Assembly (NCBI GenBank): GCA_021732845.1
Contig: JAKFUF010000101.1
Span: 1-64,000, forward strand
Length of the DNA stretch: 64,000 nt
Source: Planctomycetaceae bacterium
Lineage (GTDB): Bacteria > Planctomycetota > Planctomycetia > Planctomycetales > Planctomycetaceae
Direction: 5' to 3'
Positions 55,701 to 64,000 of this stretch are shown one piece after another. How positions within the stretch are numbered: the first letter of the stretch is position 1; each line of letters begins with the position of its first letter. The notes beneath the pieces were generated by a model. It worked only from the letters and a program-made list of their open reading frames with translations, was not told the origin of the DNA and did not search any database. The position numbers and the translations under genes are program-made.

Positions 55701-55831
55701 CAATTTCAAATTTCACAGTCTGTACAGGCGCTTCGAACTGTCTGGACAAATTGGTGGCGGATGCAACCATCGTTCTGTGTTTTGAAGCTCGCGAAAAGGC
55801 ATATTACTGTGAAATCTGAAATTTGAAATTC
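55701..55831. mobile_element. MITE-like element, AATTTCAAATTTCACAG family, shorter copy
   Basis: Ends CAATTTCAAATTTCACAGTC and ACTGTGAAATCTGAAATTTG (then AAATTC) are inverted repeats. The interior GCGAAAAGGCATATTACTG matches the longer copy near 24600. It fills most of the gap between the permease and DUF58 genes. Confidence 0.65.
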
Positions 55832-55882
55832 ATATGTCGGCGCGACGCTGTCGCAGCCCCAACCTCACCAAAGCTCACGCGC

Positions 55883-56734
55883 ATGCAGCACGACCCGGAC
55901 GTTCAATCTGTCGTCGAGACCTTTCAGCTCGGCCTGCCGCGGGTGCCTGCGATGGGGCGCTCGGGTGAGCTGCTGGGGCGGGGCACGGGCAGTTCGCTGG
56001 AGTTTCAGGAGTACCGGCAATACGTCCCGGGCGACGACATCCGGCATCTCGACTGGGCCACCTATGCCCGCACCGACACGTTGATGGTTCGGTTGTATCG
56101 GGAGGAAGTCAGCCCGCGGACGGAAATTCTCCTGGATGCCAGCCGCTCGATGACCTCCAGCCCGGCGAAGATGCTCGCCGCGCGGCAACTGGCCACGGTC
56201 TTTGCCATGCTTTGCGGCCGGCTGGGCGGGCGTCCGGCCGTGGTGCCCCTGCAGGATGGTCCGCCGCGAACGCTGGGGATGGAGAACCTGGACCAGCTCT
56301 CGTCGCTGGTGTTTGATGGGCGGGCCACGCTGATCGAGCTACTCAACGACAACCGCATTCCGCTCAAGCCACGGGCGGTGAGGATTGTCATCAGCGATTT
56401 TCTCTTTCCCCACGACCCGCAGGCCTTGATTCGCCGGCTGGCGGGAGACGCCAGTGCCCTGTGGATCATCCAGGTTCTGGGAAGCTGGGAACGTGATCCG
56501 CAGGCCATCGGCGGTCGGCGGCTGATGGATGTGGAGACCGGCGGCGAACTCGACCTAGTTCTCGATCGTGTGGCCGTGGCCGAGTACAAGCAGCGCCTGG
56601 GCAACCTGCAGGAGGAGTTGCTGCGGAACTGCCGCCGGGTGCATTCGCTGTTTGCCACGGTCACCGGGGAACTGGGCCTGCGCACAATCTGCCGCCAGGA
56701 CCTGTGCGCCGCGGGAATGCTCCGCGTCGGCTGA
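55883..56734 (+). CDS. DUF58 domain protein
   Basis: 283 residues. FQEYRQYVPGDDIRHLDWAT and the following YARTDTLMVRLYREEV are the DUF58 signature; the rest is a von-Willebrand-factor-like fold (EILLDASRSM with the DxSxS-type metal site; RIVISDFLFPHD). DUF58 proteins usually work with MoxR AAA+ ATPases; none is adjacent here. ATG 55883 lies at the start of the conserved part. It probably belongs to the permease transcript. Confidence 0.88.
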   Translation: MQHDPDVQSVVETFQLGLPRVPAMGRSGELLGRGTGSSLEFQEYRQYVPGDDIRHLDWATYARTDTLMVRLYREEVSPRTEILLDASRSMTSSPAKMLAARQLATVFAMLCGRLGGRPAVVPLQDGPPRTLGMENLDQLSSLVFDGRATLIELLNDNRIPLKPRAVRIVISDFLFPHDPQALIRRLAGDASALWIIQVLGSWERDPQAIGGRRLMDVETGGELDLVLDRVAVAEYKQRLGNLQEELLRNCRRVHSLFATVTGELGLRTICRQDLCAAGMLRVG

Positions 56735-56751
56735 TGGAACGAGTACCAATT

Positions 56752-56870
56752 TTAGCGGCACGGCGTGAGCCGTCCGGTGAATGAGAACCGACCCGCGTGG
56801 CTCACCGGAGGGCTCGCGCCCTTCCGCTTTTATTTTGGCGGTACGGTGCAAGCCGGCTTGCACCCTGCCG
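56752..56870. repeat. REP-like repeat cluster
   Basis: At least three palindromic units: 56752-56783 (GCGGCACGGCGTGAGCCGTC), 56801-56835 (GGCTCACCGGAGGGCTCGCG) and 56840-56870 (TACGGTGCAAGCCGGCTTGC). They fill the gap between DUF58 and the next gene. Confidence 0.65.
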
Positions 56871-57027
56871 CTTGCGTGACCGATCGGCAAGGATGCGTCG
56901 CGACTCGTCTTGACGCCTTTGTCATCTTCTGCGATAGCCCGCTCCCGGCACTCGCGACTGCGACAGCGGTCATGGTGGCTGGCTCATTTCTGAAGCCCTG
57001 ATTTCTGAAGCCCTGGGGGATCGTCCG

Positions 57028-57420
57028 ATGTGGCAGCGTTTGCAGCGGTGGAGCTTGTTGACGCTTCTGATCGTCGTGGTGGGCGGCCTGTCCTGGTCGC
57101 TGGAACTCCCGTGGCACCGCTGGACCTCGACGACCGAGCCAACGGCCCTGCCCATGGTTGGCGGTGAGGACGACCGCCCTGCGCTGCCCGAATCGCTGAC
57201 CGGTATTTCCCAAACTGTGCCGCCGGTCGTCAACCGGCTAGCACGACTGAGCGAGAAGCTGGAAGACCACAAGCAGCTCGACACGAAGTTCCGCCTGTCA
57301 CTGGGTGAAACTCCCGACGATGTCTTCACGCGAATCGAGGATCCGTTCAGCCAGGCCGGCGACGGTATGTCGATCCTTGAATCCAGTGTTCCCCGTCAGG
57401 TGGGCACGGCGATTCCCTAA
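57028..57420 (+). CDS. Small membrane-anchored hypothetical protein, 130 residues
   Basis: A single N-terminal membrane helix (SLLTLLIVVVGGLSWSLEL) is followed by a hydrophilic, probably extracytoplasmic part (VVNRLARLSEKLEDHKQLDT). GGGGGAT precedes ATG 57028. I do not recognise the family. The location after the permease and DUF58 genes suggests an envelope role. Confidence 0.62.
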   Translation: MWQRLQRWSLLTLLIVVVGGLSWSLELPWHRWTSTTEPTALPMVGGEDDRPALPESLTGISQTVPPVVNRLARLSEKLEDHKQLDTKFRLSLGETPDDVFTRIEDPFSQAGDGMSILESSVPRQVGTAIP

Positions 57421-57444
57421 ACCAAAATGGCCTGACTTGGACAG

Positions 57445-58650
57445 CTACGTCTTCATGCGGCCCGCGTACAACAGCTCCCAAGGATCTGTGGATCGCACGT
57501 CGGGCAGCATCACCACCGCCACATTCGCTGACTTGCCGAGCACCAACGACCCAAATTCTGCGGCGAGGCCGAGAGCCTCAGCTCCATTTTGCGTGGCCAG
57601 CTTCAAAAGCAGTGCCGGATCGACTGTGGGGAACCGCTTTCTCAGCCACACGACCTCATTCCACAGGGACAGGTCTGGGTTGGATGCCCGGCTGTCGGTG
57701 CCCAATGCCACGCGGCAGCCTTGGGCCAGCAGTTCCTGCCACGGATGCGGAGCGTGTCCGAAGAACGCATGCGTTCGCGGGCAGTAAACCACCGTGAACT
57801 GCGGCCGCGCGGCGACAAACGCCTGCTCTTCGGCATTCAGATAATTGCCATGCACGGCCAGCACGTGCGACAGTGGCTCAAGGCTCCGCAGGCAGTCCAA
57901 CGGGCGTGAGCCACGGGGGATGGCTTGAGGATCCCACGCACCCATGTGGTCCAGGAATTCGACAAACTCACCCGTGCCGTGCTGCAATAACTCCAACTCG
58001 GCTGTTGTCTCGGCGAGGTGCATGGCGACAGGGGCGTTCCGCGCCTTCGCCAGGTCGACCAAGTCCGAGAGCAGCGCGGGATGCACCGTATAGGGGGCGT
58101 GCGGGCTCAAGCCGCGGATGATTCCCTCAGCAAGCGGTGTAGACAGCCAGTTTCGAGCCGCTTGGAGTTGAGCTTCACGCCGCTCGGGCCGCAGACCGAT
58201 CGATTCGTGAAAGGCCACGGTCCGACCACTCGTGACGGGTGCCCGCCAATCTGTCGTCCCCAGGACGGGGTTGCCGGCCGTGGCGATTTCTCCAACGACC
58301 GCGCAGCCGGCAGCCATACTCTCCGTGGCTCCCAGTTGAATGCGAGTCGCCTTGTCGGTCGTCGCGTTGCGGCGTGACTGCATGAGGGACTTGAGCCACC
58401 CGGTGAAGGGCGTCGCAGGTTGCAGTGGCTGGCGCAGGTCGCTGAATTCCCAATGCGTATGGGCGTTAATCAGCCCCGGGACCAGGGCCACATTGCCCAT
58501 GTCGATGGCATTCTTGATGCCTGCCACGCTGGGAGATGGCCGTTGATAGACGGCAGTGACCCGCCCGTTCTCCATCTCCAGGCAGCCATTCCACAGCGGT
58601 GGCTGGTCAACGGGAAAGACGAGCCGAGCAGCAAATGTAAACCGCATCAT
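57445..58650 (-). CDS. Amidohydrolase; candidate aminodeoxyfutalosine deaminase
   Basis: 401 residues. The metal site is built from HTHWEFS (His-x-His), MHLAETTAE, the histidine of VLAVHGNYL and GTDSRASNPDLSLWNE, as in SAH/aminofutalosine-type deaminases. LVPGLINAHTHWEFSDL and GLSPHAPYTVHPALL are conserved. Because mqnA and mqnC are in the window, an MqnX-like role (deaminating aminodeoxyfutalosine) is reasonable, but guanine, SAH or other amine substrates cannot be excluded. Its ATG overlaps the preceding stop (ATGA), so it is coupled to the tagaturonate-reductase-like gene. Confidence 0.75.
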   Translation of the reverse strand: MMRFTFAARLVFPVDQPPLWNGCLEMENGRVTAVYQRPSPSVAGIKNAIDMGNVALVPGLINAHTHWEFSDLRQPLQPATPFTGWLKSLMQSRRNATTDKATRIQLGATESMAAGCAVVGEIATAGNPVLGTTDWRAPVTSGRTVAFHESIGLRPERREAQLQAARNWLSTPLAEGIIRGLSPHAPYTVHPALLSDLVDLAKARNAPVAMHLAETTAELELLQHGTGEFVEFLDHMGAWDPQAIPRGSRPLDCLRSLEPLSHVLAVHGNYLNAEEQAFVAARPQFTVVYCPRTHAFFGHAPHPWQELLAQGCRVALGTDSRASNPDLSLWNEVVWLRKRFPTVDPALLLKLATQNGAEALGLAAEFGSLVLGKSANVAVVMLPDVRSTDPWELLYAGRMKT

Positions 58651-59765
58651 GACTTCTTGCTCAACAGTTCAGACAAGCGCCGCGGCGGACGACCGAAGAG
58701 CTGCTCGTACTTTTCCCGGGTCGGCTCCAGCCGGACACGAACCTTGTCCGCGTGGTTCATCAGAATGTCGGACAGACGGTGGTGCAGATACGGGTTTCGC
58801 AGCCGGTCGAAGGTGGTGTCGGCGAACTCGGCCACGTCTTCGACCTTGTAGGCGATCGTGGGAACAATCTCTTCGAACAGCACGCCGCGCAGCCACCGGC
58901 AGGCGTCACGGTTCTCCAAGACCTCCTGCACGGTCTGAAAGCCCAGTGGCTCATACCTTGCGGCCATGGCCGTGTGCAGCCCGTTGAGGATCCGCACCTT
59001 CCTTAGATAAAACGGCTTCAGGTCGTCCACGAGTTGAATGGCCGGATTGGAAAACAGCGGCACTTCGCGCCCCTGTGGACGTTCGACAGCCCACAGGGCG
59101 AACGGTTCGGCAGAGATCATCAGGGGATCGGTCGCCGCCAGCGGATGATCGGTGGGGGCACGGGTGACGATGCAGTCGACGAGGTTGTTGAGCCACAGGC
59201 AGTCTTGGCGGACCCAGTCGGCAAACGGGCCATCCAGCCCCCACGTGCGCGCCTGGCTCAACACCAAGTCACGCAATTTGTGGGCGTTGCCCTCGATCAG
59301 TTCACAGGGCAAGAGCGTGAGCGGGCTGCCTTTTTGCTGATACCGCGCCCACAGAAGCTGCGTCAGCTTGGCCGGAAGGGTCTTGGGGGGAGCATCGTCT
59401 CGGCCGTCCTCGGGACGCAGAACGTATCCCGATTCGGTGGCATTGGTCACGATCCACTTCAGCTCGGGCGAAACGGCGACCTTCACCACCTCCGACCAAT
59501 CGGCCTCGGCGGTCAGCGCCCGGCTGATCGTGCGGACCTGTTCCAGTCGCTCAACAAGCTGCCCGTCCTGATAGCCACGCACCAGAACGTGATAACCCTG
59601 TGGCTGCCCATTCAGCAGTTCCGCCCGCTGCCCGGGCGTCGACTGGACCACCACCGCCTGGCCCACCGCCTGCCCGCCATCGGTCGCCTGCTGGACGAAG
59701 CGGTCGACAAACCCCCGCAGAAACCGGCCGGCACCAAACTGCAAGATTGTCTCTGGAACTGCCAC
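58647..59765 (-). CDS. Tagaturonate reductase / mannitol-dehydrogenase family oxidoreductase
   Basis: 372 residues. VPETILQFGAGRFLRGFVDR holds the nucleotide-binding glycines. SGYVLRPEDG, the ELIEGNAHKLRDLVLSQART segment and DCLWLNNLVDCIVTRAP are typical of UxaB-type altronate oxidoreductases; RKVRILNGLHTAMAARYEPL is the substrate-binding lysine-asparagine-histidine region of the long-chain polyol dehydrogenases. It probably reduces tagaturonate or a similar ketoacid with NADH. GTG 59765 with GGGAG 6-10 nt upstream is the probable start; a TTG lies at 59816. Confidence 0.85.
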   Translation of the reverse strand: MAVPETILQFGAGRFLRGFVDRFVQQATDGGQAVGQAVVVQSTPGQRAELLNGQPQGYHVLVRGYQDGQLVERLEQVRTISRALTAEADWSEVVKVAVSPELKWIVTNATESGYVLRPEDGRDDAPPKTLPAKLTQLLWARYQQKGSPLTLLPCELIEGNAHKLRDLVLSQARTWGLDGPFADWVRQDCLWLNNLVDCIVTRAPTDHPLAATDPLMISAEPFALWAVERPQGREVPLFSNPAIQLVDDLKPFYLRKVRILNGLHTAMAARYEPLGFQTVQEVLENRDACRWLRGVLFEEIVPTIAYKVEDVAEFADTTFDRLRNPYLHHRLSDILMNHADKVRVRLEPTREKYEQLFGRPPRRLSELLSKKS

Positions 59766-59950
59766 GCCAAACTCCCGTTCGCTCGCCCTGAACACTGGCG
59801 ATACTTTAGGCCTCAATGGCTGCTCCGTCCACAGGGTCGCGGCACAGGGGCAAACGGTTCAGTTTTGATCGTGAGCAGGCTGATCCACAGAAGACCAGCG
59901 CGAAAACGTGCCTCGCGGGGCACTCAAGGTCCGGGCAGCCACGGCCCCGG

Positions 59951-60511
59951 CTACTTTGTTTCGACCTCCCGCCATGGAATCTCAAACTGTCCGCTGGCGT
60001 ACTTGAGCCACTCCCCGAAATGGGTCAGCCGGTTGATGGAGTTGCCATCGAAGCCGAACTCCTTGCCGTCGCTCCGCAGGACCACAAAACTGCGGGATAC
60101 CTGCTTGATCTTGGCTCCAGGGAGCTTGGCCACCTTCAGTTCCTCGTGGGTGAAAACTTCGCGGATCTCGGTCACATCCTGCCAGTGGCAAACGTCGACG
60201 CTTTTGCCTGACAGATACTGAAAGCCATGTTCGTGGAGCAGCACGCGATGCGCCGCCAGTTCCCGCATGCCGAACACCAAAGCTCCTCCCATCAAGGGAA
60301 GCAGCAGCCCACCAACGGCCATAATGGCGTACTTGGCAAAGTGATCTCCCGAAGTCTCGTTCGGCCCCGCCGGCTTCAAGGCGATGTAAACCGCCAGGGC
60401 GATGCCGCCGATCACCAATCCCAGCCCCAAAATCACTCCCGCGGCGACATTCGCCAAACTGGGCTTAAAGGTCTCTTCCAGCTTCCCCAACGATTCAGCA
60501 TCGGTGTGCAT
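59951..60511 (-). CDS. DUF6585-like membrane protein
   Basis: 186 residues with two membrane helices (VILGLGLVIGGIALAVYIAL; AIMAVGGLLLPLMGGALVFG) and a C-terminal domain with CHWQDVTEIREVFTHEELKV, SRSFVVLRSDGKEFGFDGNS and INRLTHFGEWLKY. The domain resembles DUF6585/PH-like membrane-associated domains. A decayed copy of its central part lies at 11396-11519. The function is unknown. Confidence 0.7.
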   Translation of the reverse strand: MHTDAESLGKLEETFKPSLANVAAGVILGLGLVIGGIALAVYIALKPAGPNETSGDHFAKYAIMAVGGLLLPLMGGALVFGMRELAAHRVLLHEHGFQYLSGKSVDVCHWQDVTEIREVFTHEELKVAKLPGAKIKQVSRSFVVLRSDGKEFGFDGNSINRLTHFGEWLKYASGQFEIPWREVETK

Positions 60512-60599
60512 GTCAACGCTGGCCAGGAGAGGGTTCAGGAAGAGGGAGCCCGCATGCTGCTACAACACGCGCCTGAGGATTCGTGACAACGCCACGGCG

Positions 60600-61649
60600 C
60601 TACTGCATCACGCCGCGGGTGATCGCCATGAAGGCATCCTCAAGGCTTTCGGTCTTCGCCTGGAAGTCGACGATCTCGACACCTTGTGAGACCAGCCGGG
60701 TCAGCAGTTTCGACCGGGCCTCGTCGTCGCCTTCGTACTGCAGCGACAGCGTCTGGCCGCCGGCGGGGGTGACGCTGACCACGAACGGCTCCTGGACCAG
60801 CAGCGTTTCCAGCTTTTCGATGTTCCGCAGCACGCGGATCGTGAGCATGATGCCGCGGGCTCCGCGGCCGTCATGCAGCTTCTGCATGATCTCGTCGACG
60901 GTGCCCGACGCGAGGATCTTGCCCGCCTCAATGATCACCGCCGAGTCGCAGATTTCCGACAACTCGGTCAGAATGTGCGACGAAATCAAGATCGTCTTTT
61001 TGAGATTCTTTGCCAGCAGATGAATCAATTCCCGCAGCTCGACACGGGCCCGCGGATCGAGCCCGGCCGCGGGTTCATCGAGAATCAGCAACTGGGGGTC
61101 GTGGATCAGGGTCCTTCCCAACCCCAGCCGCTGCGACAGGCCCTTGGAGAGCGTGTCGATCGGCTTTTCCGCGAGGCGGTCCAGCTCGGTGAACTCCATC
61201 ACGCGGGAGACGGCATCGCGGCGTTTCTGCCCCTTGAAGCCATAGGCGCGGGCGTAAAAATCCAGGTATTCGCCCACGTTCACGTTGGCGTATTTGCCGA
61301 ACGCATCCGGCATGAACCCCATCATCCCCCGCACCTTGTCGGGGTCGTCGACGACGGAATGCCCGCAGACCAGCGCGTCGCCGGCGGTGGGGATGTCCAA
61401 TGTCGCCAAGATCCGCATGCTGGTGGTCTTCCCCGCGCCGTTGGGGCCGATGAACCCCACCACGTCGCCGGGATAGGCCTTGAAGGACACGTTGTTCACC
61501 GCCTTCAGCCGTCCAAAAAACCGGTGAAGGTTGCGAAACTCAAAGATCGGCGCGGGACCGGCGGGCGCGGCGGCAGTTGCCGCCGGGGTGGCTGCGGTGG
61601 CTGGCTCCAACTCGAAGACGGGTTCTTCCGGGGCTGAAGAGGTCGACAT
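60600..61649 (-). CDS. ABC transporter ATP-binding protein
   Basis: 349 residues. A Pro/Ala-rich N-terminus of about 35 residues precedes the ATPase: Walker A GPNGAGKTTSM, signature LSKGLSQRLGLGR, Walker B LLILDEPAAGLDP, and the switch His of SSHILTEL. The C-terminal extension (TIRVLRNIEKLETLLVQEP) is the usual DrrA/CcmA-type regulatory part. It would energise an ABC-2 permease such as that at 54142, though none is directly adjacent. Confidence 0.95.
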   Translation of the reverse strand: MSTSSAPEEPVFELEPATAATPAATAAAPAGPAPIFEFRNLHRFFGRLKAVNNVSFKAYPGDVVGFIGPNGAGKTTSMRILATLDIPTAGDALVCGHSVVDDPDKVRGMMGFMPDAFGKYANVNVGEYLDFYARAYGFKGQKRRDAVSRVMEFTELDRLAEKPIDTLSKGLSQRLGLGRTLIHDPQLLILDEPAAGLDPRARVELRELIHLLAKNLKKTILISSHILTELSEICDSAVIIEAGKILASGTVDEIMQKLHDGRGARGIMLTIRVLRNIEKLETLLVQEPFVVSVTPAGGQTLSLQYEGDDEARSKLLTRLVSQGVEIVDFQAKTESLEDAFMAITRGVMQ

Positions 61650-61980
61650 CGCGCGTCACCCTGCCAGAGCACACAAGTCAAGAAAATCGCCATCCGGCAG
61701 TATCCGGGGCGGTGACGTGAGAGTCCAGTGGTCTGCGGAATTTGACTGTGGCTGACGAGTTTTTCAATCTGAGCACGCGGTACAACCACTTGTGACCCGA
61801 CGCGCCAGAGAAGTCTGGAAATCAAGCGATGAAAGCCGTGGCTCGCAGTTCGGCGATGTTTGCCGGCGTCGTTCAACAAACAAGTCTCCATGGTGTCGCC
61901 GCTTTCAAAAACTGCCCCGCCCAGCATACATTCCAGCAGTCTGGAAACCGGCCCCTTCTTATCTGAGTGTTTCGCCCGCG
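61650..61980. other. Divergent intergenic region, no gene seen
   Basis: 331 bp between the ABC ATPase and the dehydrogenase. I see no repeat, structured RNA or good promoter; the in-frame upstream extension of the dehydrogenase ORF to 61792 has no family similarity. Confidence 0.5.
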
Positions 61981-62880
61981 ATGTCTTCACCGACCACCAT
62001 TGGCCTGATTGGCCTGGGGCTGATGGGAAAAGCCCTGGCCGGGCGCATGCTGGAAGCGGGCCATGAGCTGCTCGGTTTCGATATCACTCCGCGTTGTCGG
62101 GAAGAATTTGCCGCGCTGGGTGGCACTCTGGCGGCTGACGCGGGAGCGATTCTTGATACCTGCGACGTTGTGCTGATGAGCCTCCCCACCTACGACGAAG
62201 TGCAGGCGGTGCTGGAGACCCACGCGGCGGACTGCCGGGCCGGGCAATTGCTGGTGGACACCACCACCGGGGCACCGGAGGTGGCGGCGAAAATCGCCGG
62301 GCGTCTGGCGGAGCGGGGCGTGACCTACCTGGATGCCACGGTCTCCGGGAGCAGTGCCCAGTTGCGCGCGGGAGAGGTGCTGTGGATGGTCGGCGGCGAC
62401 CGTGCGGGGTTTGAACGTTGTGCGGACCTGCTGCGCTGCCTCGGCCGGGAGGTGGTGCATACCGGCGCGGCTGGCAGTGGTGCCAAAATGAAGCTCGTCA
62501 CCAACCTGGTGCTGGGGTTGAACCGCGCCGCACTGGCCGAAGGGCTGGCGCTGGCCCATGGCCTGCAGCTCGATTTGAGGGAAGCGCTGTCGGTTCTGCA
62601 GGCGAGCGCCGCTTACTCCAAGATCATGGATTCCAAGGGGGAAAAAATGATCACCGGGGACTTCTCGCCCGTCGCGCGGCTCTCGCAGCACCTGAAAGAT
62701 GTGCGGCTGATCCTCGCAGCAGGAGAGGAGGCCAAAGTGAGCCTGCCACTCAGCGACGCCCATGTCGCGCTGCTGGAAGACGCCGAAACCCGTGGCTTCG
62801 GCCCCCTCGACAACAGCGCCATCGCCGCGGTCTATTTCCAGCGGCCCCCGCAACAGGGGGCGCAGCAACACGGACTGTGA
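61981..62880 (+). CDS. NAD(P)-dependent beta-hydroxyacid dehydrogenase (HIBADH family)
   Basis: 299 residues. The Rossmann loop is TIGLIGLGLMGKALAGRML. The substrate motif is DATVSGSSAQLRAGEVLWMV, and the catalytic lysine lies in GSGAKMKLVTNLVLGLNRAA. Together with YSKIMDSKGEKMITGDFSP they identify the 3-hydroxyisobutyrate/tartronate-semialdehyde/GLYR-type group. The exact substrate is open. ATG 61981 is the conserved N-terminus. It is divergent from the ABC ATPase. Confidence 0.92.
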   Translation: MSSPTTIGLIGLGLMGKALAGRMLEAGHELLGFDITPRCREEFAALGGTLAADAGAILDTCDVVLMSLPTYDEVQAVLETHAADCRAGQLLVDTTTGAPEVAAKIAGRLAERGVTYLDATVSGSSAQLRAGEVLWMVGGDRAGFERCADLLRCLGREVVHTGAAGSGAKMKLVTNLVLGLNRAALAEGLALAHGLQLDLREALSVLQASAAYSKIMDSKGEKMITGDFSPVARLSQHLKDVRLILAAGEEAKVSLPLSDAHVALLEDAETRGFGPLDNSAIAAVYFQRPPQQGAQQHGL

Positions 62881-63296
62881 CAATGCTGCCGAGATCGAAC
62901 AGTGGTTGCTACCAGTCAAGTCGATTGGGCTGGCAAAACGGTGAGTGAATCGCACGGTTATAAGTTTAACCACGAATCTGCGAAAATTTGACAAATCTCA
63001 CGAATCATCAACCGGCTTGGCATCGTGGGTGACGGAATCCATCTCGTTGTCATTCGTGACATTCGTCGTATTCGTGAAAATTCGCGGTTCCACTTTTCAT
63101 TGTCCTGGATCGGCCTTCGCTCAGCATCCAAAAGCGTACGTTAACGCCGATTCGTGCCAGAGACCTCACGGTTTTGACTTCAAAAGCGTGACATCCGCTC
63201 TCGGGCCGCGTCTGGTCTTTTAAGGATGCCGGAAACGATGTCAAATTGCGGCCAACATCGCGGGCAGGCGTGGCCGCCAGAAAGTGAGGGTCTCCG
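62881..63296. other. Intergenic region with a hairpin element
   Basis: No gene is visible. The inverted-repeat element at 62968-63089 occupies its middle; the rest is unremarkable. Confidence 0.55.
62968..63089. mobile_element. Hairpin/MITE-like element, CACGAAT family
   Basis: The left arm 62968-63006 (AACCACGAATCTGCGAAAAT onward) is the imperfect inverse of 63051-63089 (ending GTGAAAATTCGCGGTT). About three-quarters of positions pair. ATTCGTGA-type submotifs recur inside. No coding capacity; no second copy in the window. Confidence 0.55.
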
Positions 63297-63668
63297 ATGA
63301 AGACAAAATCCATCTGGGTCGTGACGGCCGTTTGGGGAGCGATGCTCCTGTGCTTTTTCGTGGGCGTCTTTTGCACCTTCTCGCCGTTGTGGTTTGATGG
63401 GGGAATCGTGGGGTTGCTGTCAAGCACGCACAGCAGCGATCCGTTGGGCCGCTTCTTTGAGAATCTGTTCTCGGCAGTCTTCTCCATCATTCTTGGAATC
63501 GTCCTGATCGGCACGGCGGCAGTCGAGGCATTCATCACAGGAATTGTGGCAACAGTCATCTTGGCGGCCCGGCGGGACCCGCCTTCGCCTGCACCGCAAC
63601 TCCCCGGTGCCCCAAGTCCCGGAGAAAAGGTCCTGAGCCCGTTCATGTCCGAAGACGAGATCCCTTAA
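63297..63668 (+). CDS. Small membrane protein, 123 residues
   Basis: Two long hydrophobic segments (about 7-27: WVVTAVWGAMLLCFFVGVFC; about 57-88: LFSAVFSIILGIVLIGTAAV onward) are joined by a short outside loop, with a Pro-rich cytoplasmic tail. GAGGGT precedes the ATG. The family is not recognised. Confidence 0.65.
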   Translation: MKTKSIWVVTAVWGAMLLCFFVGVFCTFSPLWFDGGIVGLLSSTHSSDPLGRFFENLFSAVFSIILGIVLIGTAAVEAFITGIVATVILAARRDPPSPAPQLPGAPSPGEKVLSPFMSEDEIP

Positions 63669-63779
63669 CGTCCGCAGATTTCGGCGGAGTCATGACGGTC
63701 GGGCAGCGACGCGCGATCGAATGTCAGCGCGATCTGTCTGGCAGGAGCGGTACTGGATTTTCCGGTGCGGACAAGGAAC

Positions 63780-63867
63780 AAAAAAAGCCAGCCGAAGCGA
63801 AGACGAATGAATCGCACCGTGATCTGGTGGAAGATTCACTCGCCTGCGCTTCGGACTGGCGGCTCTT
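63780..63867 (-). terminator. Imperfect stem-loop with seven Ts on the minus strand
   Basis: Arms 63785-63813 and 63833-63867 (GATTCACTCGCCTGCGCTTC onward) pair with a few bulges. On the minus strand the hairpin is followed by seven Ts (A-run 63780-63786), so it should terminate the gene ending at 63923. It lies between two convergent genes. Confidence 0.65.
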
Positions 63868-63922
63868 ACAAACCCAGCGACCAATTCGTCGCCGGAATTT
63901 GGTCTCGGATCTGTCTCAGATC

Positions 63923-64000
63923 TTAGCGGTGATGGCCGTAATGTCCGCTGTAGCCACCGTGGAAATGACCCGTCTGATGCCAGTCGTAGTGACCGGGCTG
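63923..64000 (-). CDS. His-rich small protein, C-terminal end only
   Basis: The last 25 codons read QPGHYDWHQTGHFHGGYSGH then YGHHR and stop (TAA complement, 63923-63925). The HYDWH.TGH pattern is typical of short planctomycete His/Tyr/Gly-rich exported proteins; metal binding is possible. The start lies outside the window. Confidence 0.6.
   Translation of the reverse strand, partial: QPGHYDWHQTGHFHGGYSGHYGHHR

Noticed and set aside
54292-55770. 492-codon minus-strand frame
   Set aside because: Antisense to the permease gene; rich in Gln/His/Arg as expected of the complement of membrane-protein codons.

Overview
The window looks like chromosome from a high-GC planctomycete. The evidence is the combination of a DUF1501 Tat-exported protein, several Ser/Thr kinases (two fused to formylglycine-generating-enzyme-like domains, one fused to a TIR domain), an ECF sigma factor next to its kinase, a DUF1207 outer-membrane-type protein, a Uma2 nuclease, a PQQ-like beta-propeller protein, futalosine-route menaquinone genes and a C1-pathway-type amino acid kinase. 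I saw no rRNA, tRNA, CRISPR array or intact transposase gene.

Layout. 1-922: 5' part of a kinase gene leaving the left edge. 923-2640: gene-free block of interspersed repeats containing a 133-bp MITE-like insertion. 2.7-3.9 kb: terminase-small-subunit-like DNA-binding protein. 4.6-6.4 kb: two TPM-domain genes. 6.6-13.1 kb: trmB, glnD, a TPR protein, a decayed gene fragment and a DegP/HtrA protease. 13.1-18 kb: a long hairpin, an amino acid kinase, a DUF1207 protein and mqnA-mqnC. 18.1-24.2 kb: small conserved genes, Uma2, an esterase, hisA, hisH and a ketosynthase homologue lacking its catalytic residues. 24.2-30.1 kb: a repeat element, a DNA-binding-like protein, two tandem leucine-rich-repeat paralogues, a methyltransferase and DUF1501. 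30.1-30.75 kb: a second repeat block sharing modules, inverted, with the first. 30.75-44.8 kb: an HD-like protein, a DUF255-DsbD fusion lipoprotein, a kinase-FGE fusion, a beta-propeller protein, a BASS transporter, a PPIase lipoprotein and mfd. 45.3-52.6 kb: a signalling cluster of ECF sigma factor, kinase-LamG-FGE and, convergently, a TIR-kinase-kinase protein. 52.8-63.7 kb: dksA-like and lspA, an ABC permease, DUF58, an amidohydrolase, a tagaturonate-reductase-like gene, an ABC ATPase, a beta-hydroxyacid dehydrogenase and a small membrane protein. The right edge holds the 3' end of a His-rich small-protein gene.

Two themes run through the window. One is dense short repetitive DNA: a REP-like palindrome in at least nine places, three families of hairpin or MITE-like elements besides the 133-bp insertion, and the heptamer GTGGCTC, which I count at least 67 times on the two strands. 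The other is signal transduction by multi-domain kinases. The most distinctive proteins are the TIR-kinase-kinase fusion, the ketosynthase-like pseudoenzyme, the kinase-FGE fusion that keeps the FGE copper-binding cysteine pair, and the DUF255-DsbD fusion.
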